A DNA stretch of 53,929 nucleotides from Myxococcales bacterium (GTDB taxonomy: Bacteria > Myxococcota_A > Polyangia > Polyangiales > Polyangiaceae), in assembly GCA_025359105.1 (NCBI GenBank), contig JANYHK010000034.1, positions 1-53,929 on the forward strand, written 5' to 3'. Shown here piece after piece: positions 50,801 through 53,929 of this stretch. The notes beneath the pieces were generated by a model. The model did no database searches. It saw only the letters and a program-made list of their open reading frames with translations, and was not told the origin of the DNA. The position numbers were made by a program, and so were the translations under genes. The first letter of the stretch is position 1; each line of letters starts with the position of its first letter.

Positions 50801-53210
50801 CCAGGTGCTGCTCGGCCGCTACAGCGGGCAGTCGCGCTTCCTCGTGGGCTCACCCGTCGCGGGGCGGCCGCGCGCGGCGTTCGATCGGACCGTCGGATAC
50901 TTCGTGAACGCGCTCCCGATGGCCGCCGACCTTAGCGGTCGGCCGTCGGGACGCGAGCTCGTACGGCGCGTGAAGGAAACGGTGCTGGGCGCGCTGGAGC
51001 ACCAGAATTTCCCGTTTGCGATGAGCGTGCAGCGGTCCCAGGTCGCGCGCGACGCGAGCCGTTCTCCCCTCTTCCAGGCGATGTTCGTGCTGGAGAAGGC
51101 GTACCTGGACAAGGAAGCCGACGTGACGATGCTCGTGCTGGGCGCGAGCGACGGGAAGGCGGACTTCGCGGGTCTCGAGCTCAAGAGCTGCCCGCTGCCC
51201 CAACGGTCGGCACAGTTCGACGTCACCCTGAACCTCGCGCAGGGCGGGGACAACCTCGCCGGATCGTTGGACTACAACACGGACCTGTTCGACGGAGAGA
51301 CGGTCGCCCGGATGGGCGCGCACTTCGTCGCGCTCGTCGACTCCCTGGTCGAGCGCCCCGCGGCCCGCATCCAGCAGCTCGCGCTTCTTGACCCGCTGGA
51401 GGCGACGCGACTCGTCGAAGACTGGAACGCGACCCGGGTCGAGTACCCCCGCCGCCCCACCCTCGCGGAATTGATCGAGGCCCAGGTTCGCCGTCGGCCC
51501 GACGCCGTGGCGATCACGTTCGAGGGCCGCTCCGTCACATACCGCGCCCTCGACGCGCTCGCGAACCGCATCGCAGCCACGCTCGCAGGCGCCGGTATCG
51601 GCCTCGAGGACAGGGTCGCCGTCTTCATGGAACGCTCCGTCGAGATGGTCGCCACCTTGGTTGCGGTCATCAAGGCGGGAGCGGCCTACGTCCCGATCGA
51701 CCCCAGCTACCCAGCGGACCGCGTCGCGTTCATGGTCGGAGACAGCCAGGCCGCCGCGCTCGTGACGCAGCGCCACTTGCGCCATCGAGTTGGAGCGGGG
51801 GCTCCACCGATCATCGAGGCTGACGGAGACCTGCAGGAGGCGCCGGGCGGGGCGGCGGCAAAGACCATCCACCCGCTGAGCGCGGCCTACGTCATCTATA
51901 CGTCGGGGTCGACCGGGCAGCCGAAGGGTGCGATCAACACACACGGCGCGCTGCTCAACCGGCTCCGCTGGATGCAGCAAACGCTGCACCTGGTGGACGG
52001 GGACGCCGTTCTTCAGAAGACATCCTTCAGCTTCGACGTTTCCGTCTGGGAGTTCTTCTGGCCACTCATCGTCGGCGCCCGCATCGTCGTGGCTCGCCCA
52101 GAAGGACAAAAGGACGCCAGCTACCTCGTGGACCTCATTCGGCGCGAGGGCGTATCGGTACTGCACTTCGTCCCGTCGATGCTCCAGCCCTTCCTCGAGG
52201 ACGAGGCTGCGAGCTCGTGCTCGTCGCTGCGCACGGTGGTCTGCAGTGGCGAAGCGCTACCCCACGAGTTGGCCCAGCGCTTCCACGACAAATTGCGGGC
52301 TCGTCTCCACAATCTCTACGGTCCGACCGAGGCAGCCATCGACGTCAGTCGGTTCGAGTCGGTCCGCGGAGCTCCGGGGCCGGTCGTGCCCATCGGAAAG
52401 CCGATCGCGAACACACAGCTGTTCGTGCTCGACGAGGAGCTCGCGCCTGTGCCCATCGGCGTGCCAGGTCAGCTCTACATCGGTGGGGTGCAGCTCGCGC
52501 GGGGGTACTGGGGAAACCCAGCCCTCACCGCGGAGCGCTTCGTTGCGAGCCCGTTTGGAACGGGGCGCCTCTACGCGACCGGCGATCGTGCGAAGCTCCG
52601 AACCGACGGGAACATCGAGTACCTGGGGCGGCTCGACTTCCAAGTGAAGGTTCGCGGCTTCCGCATCGAGCTCGGGGAGATCGAGAGCGCGCTTCGGCAA
52701 GTGCCAGGTGTCGTCGAGGCAGCCGTGATCGTTCGGCAGGATGGGCCGGGAGACGCGAGGCTCGTCGCCTACGTGGTCCCACGGGCAGAAAACGCGCCGA
52801 CGGTCGGCGATTTGCGAAGTGCGCTGGAACGCCGGCTCCCGGAGTATATGGTGCCCTTCGCGTTCGTGACCCTGGCGGCACTCCCGCTTTCACCGAATGG
52901 CAAGCTCGAACGAAAGGCGCTCCCGGCACCAGCGAACGTCGAGCCTGCTGCCGCGTACAAGGCTCCGGCGACGCCGGCGGAGGAGGTGATGTGTCGCATC
53001 GCAGCGGAGCTCCTCCGAGCCACGCGCGTCGGCGTCGACGACAACTTCTTCGAGCTGGGCGGCCACTCGCTGCTCGCCACCCAGTTCGTGTCGCGCGTGC
53101 GTAGCGAGCTTCACGTAGCCGTCAGTGTGCGTGCCTTGTTCGAGAACCCGACGATCGCAAGGCTCTCCGAGCAGTTCTTCGATCCCACGAGCGAGGAGGG
53201 CGAAATCTAG
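47832..53210 (+). CDS. Lipopeptide NRPS, first module: FAAL-ACP-C-A(Ser)-PCP
   Basis: A 1792-residue megasynthase from TTG 47832; TTG 47781 and GTG 47856 are alternatives. Order: fatty acyl-AMP ligase (LQYTSGSTGVPKGVMLTHEN, PLYHDMGLIGNV, RPIRWLEAISRYGGTASGG), ACP with Ser at GLGLDSLMAVE (codon 49851), C domain with HHIAADLWS (His 50436), A domain with YVIYTSGSTGQPKGA and SFDVSVWEFF, PCP with LGGHSLLATQ (Ser 53067). The A-domain code read from DVxxW, H in LHFVPSML, VVCSG, NLYGPTEAAID and the A10 Lys is DVWHVSLIDK, which predicts serine. It should activate a fatty acid, pass it to the ACP and form acyl-Ser. The acidic tail (DPTSEEGEI) may dock to the next protein. Confidence 0.9.
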   Translation: MPTSPRHLVELLELRSAESPDRTAYTFLLDGERAEENLTYAGLASRARTIAAALQAQLAPGARVVLLYPPGLDYISAFLGCLYGGFVAVPAYPPDPSRLNRTLPRLQAIVNDAGADVVLTTSAILGMTEVLASFAPDLGKKRWLATDAPGIGAASAWRRPDIRPETLAFLQYTSGSTGVPKGVMLTHENLLANERMIRDVFKLTKDSVGVGWLPLYHDMGLIGNVLQTLYSGFRCILMSPLDFLHRPIRWLEAISRYGGTASGGPNFSYDLCVRKISPEDRKHLDLRSWKLAFSGAEPVRPETLDLFSRTFADCGFERTAFLPCYGLAEASLLVSGKTMGTDYKVARLAPSALEEGRAQPTTAPEARALVSTGPAVAGSQVVVVDPTTSRACPPGRIGEIWVAGPHVAVGYWNDAEKSERTFGARLMSSHPELAAARFLRTGDLGFYLGGELHISGRLKDLIIIRGRNYYPQDIEKVVEESYPTLRRGCTGAFSVEQGGEERLVVAVEIERRVRTADRRTEGPPSAPAERRATSDRRASEPPPGLGPAQRADYRPDEVFDAIRRNIGQAFSLHVHAIVLLKAGSIPKTSSGKIQRHACRAGYLESSLEVVSQHMDEPAAISEAPISLEQVNSVRPVDRGTMVEAFVRTELARVLRVKPSDVDLNAPLSGLGLDSLMAVEVNHAVERNLGVVLPVTLFLRDGSGRDLARTILSKIAAWPGSGPPRSSRPPATASTSERSSPLTSGQQALWFLYQLAPASTAYNIASALRVRGSVVPAALESALQTLVERHAALRTTYAAVDGQPTQTPMPALAKSFRLPLVDVSHLAEADARALIADDTNTPFDLENGPVFRATLFRNGPGDHTLALSAHHIAADLWSIVVLLSELQELYSAAREGRVVPPAVKDEGSYSDFVAWEHDYLSGQAELDWAYWRAQLEHAAPLDLPTDRTRPPVQTYGGASHRIAFGTDHVARLAEFAKAEGVTIYVVLLAAFQVLLGRYSGQSRFLVGSPVAGRPRAAFDRTVGYFVNALPMAADLSGRPSGRELVRRVKETVLGALEHQNFPFAMSVQRSQVARDASRSPLFQAMFVLEKAYLDKEADVTMLVLGASDGKADFAGLELKSCPLPQRSAQFDVTLNLAQGGDNLAGSLDYNTDLFDGETVARMGAHFVALVDSLVERPAARIQQLALLDPLEATRLVEDWNATRVEYPRRPTLAELIEAQVRRRPDAVAITFEGRSVTYRALDALANRIAATLAGAGIGLEDRVAVFMERSVEMVATLVAVIKAGAAYVPIDPSYPADRVAFMVGDSQAAALVTQRHLRHRVGAGAPPIIEADGDLQEAPGGAAAKTIHPLSAAYVIYTSGSTGQPKGAINTHGALLNRLRWMQQTLHLVDGDAVLQKTSFSFDVSVWEFFWPLIVGARIVVARPEGQKDASYLVDLIRREGVSVLHFVPSMLQPFLEDEAASSCSSLRTVVCSGEALPHELAQRFHDKLRARLHNLYGPTEAAIDVSRFESVRGAPGPVVPIGKPIANTQLFVLDEELAPVPIGVPGQLYIGGVQLARGYWGNPALTAERFVASPFGTGRLYATGDRAKLRTDGNIEYLGRLDFQVKVRGFRIELGEIESALRQVPGVVEAAVIVRQDGPGDARLVAYVVPRAENAPTVGDLRSALERRLPEYMVPFAFVTLAALPLSPNGKLERKALPAPANVEPAAAYKAPATPAEEVMCRIAAELLRATRVGVDDNFFELGGHSLLATQFVSRVRSELHVAVSVRALFENPTIARLSEQFFDPTSEEGEI

Positions 53211-53929
53211 ATGGCCACGGATGGGAAGGCGCCGACAGCCCGTGAGCTTGTCGCCCGGCTTTCCGCCCTCGGCGTGGCTCTTTGGCTGGATAACGAGAAG
53301 CTTCGTTACCGCGCCCCACCGGGTGTCCTCACAGAGGAGAGCCTCCGAGCGCTGCGTGAGCGCAAGGAAGACCTCGTGGCTTTGCTCGAACAAGAGCGAA
53401 TCCGGCGAGCGGACCGCGGCTCAGCGCCGTTGCGCCTCTCTTTCGCGCAGGAGCGGCTCTGGTTTCTCGACAAGCTCGATCCCGGGAGTGCGGGTTACAA
53501 CATGCCGGGCGGGCTCCGCTTGCGCGGCAAGCTCGACGTCGTCGCGCTCGGACGGAGCCTCGCAGAGGTCGTCCGGCGCCACGAGGCCCTACGCACCACC
53601 TTCGACGAGGAAGATGGTCAGGCCGTCCAACGTATCCACCCGACGCTCGATGTCCCCCTCACCTTCGTAGACCTCTGCCCGCTAGCGACCTCCGAGCGCG
53701 ACGCCCGCGCCCGCGACCTCGCCGCTGCCGAAGCCGCCCGCCCGTTCGATCTCGCGAAGGGCCCCCTCGTTCGCGCAACGCTCCTCCAACTCGCCGACGA
53801 CGACCACGTGCTCCTCTTCACGATGCACCACATCGTCTCCGACGGATGGTCCATCGGCGTACTCGTACAAGAGGTCACCGCGCTCTACGCCGCCTTCGTC
53901 CAGGGCAAGCCCTCTCCGCTCGAAGAGCT
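53211..53929 (+). CDS. Second NRPS of the cluster, N-terminal docking and condensation domains (cut at window end)
   Basis: ATG 53211 follows the TAG of the first NRPS with no gap, so the two are one operon. Residues 1-60 match a TubC_N docking domain (TARELVARLSALGVALWLD, RYRAPPGVLTEESLRALRER, DLVALLEQE). A condensation domain starts near residue 70 (LSFAQERLWFLDKLDPGSAG) and reaches the catalytic HHIVSDGWSIGVL near residue 208. The gene continues past the window. It would take the acyl-seryl chain from the first NRPS and couple it to a second amino acid. Confidence 0.88.
   Translation, partial: MATDGKAPTARELVARLSALGVALWLDNEKLRYRAPPGVLTEESLRALRERKEDLVALLEQERIRRADRGSAPLRLSFAQERLWFLDKLDPGSAGYNMPGGLRLRGKLDVVALGRSLAEVVRRHEALRTTFDEEDGQAVQRIHPTLDVPLTFVDLCPLATSERDARARDLAAAEAARPFDLAKGPLVRATLLQLADDDHVLLFTMHHIVSDGWSIGVLVQEVTALYAAFVQGKPSPLEE

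Overview
The window looks like chromosome from a GC-rich myxobacterium (Myxococcota, probably the Polyangia/Labilithrix side). The evidence is the mix of Ser/Thr kinases with HRDVTP-type catalytic loops and PEGA domains, many lipoproteins with Ala/Asp/Ser/Gly-rich linkers after the lipobox, MopE-like DDNCNG motifs, TPR-PEGA outer-membrane proteins, and an NRPS with a TubC-type docking domain. The genus is inference only. Genes are packed tightly, often with ATGA-type overlaps, and no gene-free stretch exceeds about 300 bases.

Layout. 1-2970 is the integrase-proximal end of an integrated prophage or phage-like element: the end of a tail-type protein, a cluster of hairpins, three or four small genes including a likely ribbon-helix-helix regulator, and a tyrosine integrase whose last codons lie inside a tRNA-Glu gene (2933-3005, minus), which marks the attachment site. 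3101-12192 holds a beta-propeller lipoprotein, an FAD oxidoreductase, a stanniocalcin-like Cys-rich lipoprotein, a single-pass membrane protein, a tandem HCCA-isomerase/kappa-GST-like protein, a TPR-PEGA-barrel protein coupled to a Ser/Thr kinase, and rpsT. 12304-20337 (minus strand) has a CHASE3/GAF histidine kinase plus a receiver-kinase, a PrsW-like protease, yacG with an outer-membrane protein, and an EtfD-like membrane Fe-S oxidoreductase carrying a hexanucleotide-encoded (Ser-Ala/Glu)n insert.

20492-30211 holds a PIG-L deacetylase, an M3 peptidase followed by a DUF1801 protein with a histone-H1-like tail, a MNT/HEPN toxin-antitoxin pair, a HEAT-repeat protein with a MopE-like lipoprotein, a MutT-type Nudix hydrolase and a VapBC pair. 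30333-37418 is rich in surface and secreted proteins: an ECF sigma operon, Cys-rich lipoproteins, a DUF1554-like lipoprotein, a DUF4403 lipoprotein and a second sigma factor. 37504-45364 has a DUF4143 ATPase, a lipoprotein beta-carbonic anhydrase, and two paralogous Ser/Thr kinases flanking an FHA protein with a degenerate GGDEF domain. 45444-47565 is a three-gene operon with an M28 peptidase between two barrel-like proteins.

The right edge (from about 47.8 kb) starts a lipopeptide NRPS cluster. The first protein is FAAL-ACP-C-A-PCP, and I read its A-domain code as DVWHVSLIDK (serine). It is followed without a gap by a second NRPS opening with a TubC_N docking domain and a condensation domain, cut by the window end. 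The inferred first steps are fatty-acid activation, loading onto the ACP, condensation with Ser, and hand-over to the next protein. The most interesting items are the stanniocalcin-like lipoprotein, the acyl-seryl NRPS start, the kinase/FHA-GGDEF/kinase cassette, the MNT/HEPN pair lacking the usual target Tyr, the repeat insert in the Fe-S protein, and an inverted repeat found at two loci.
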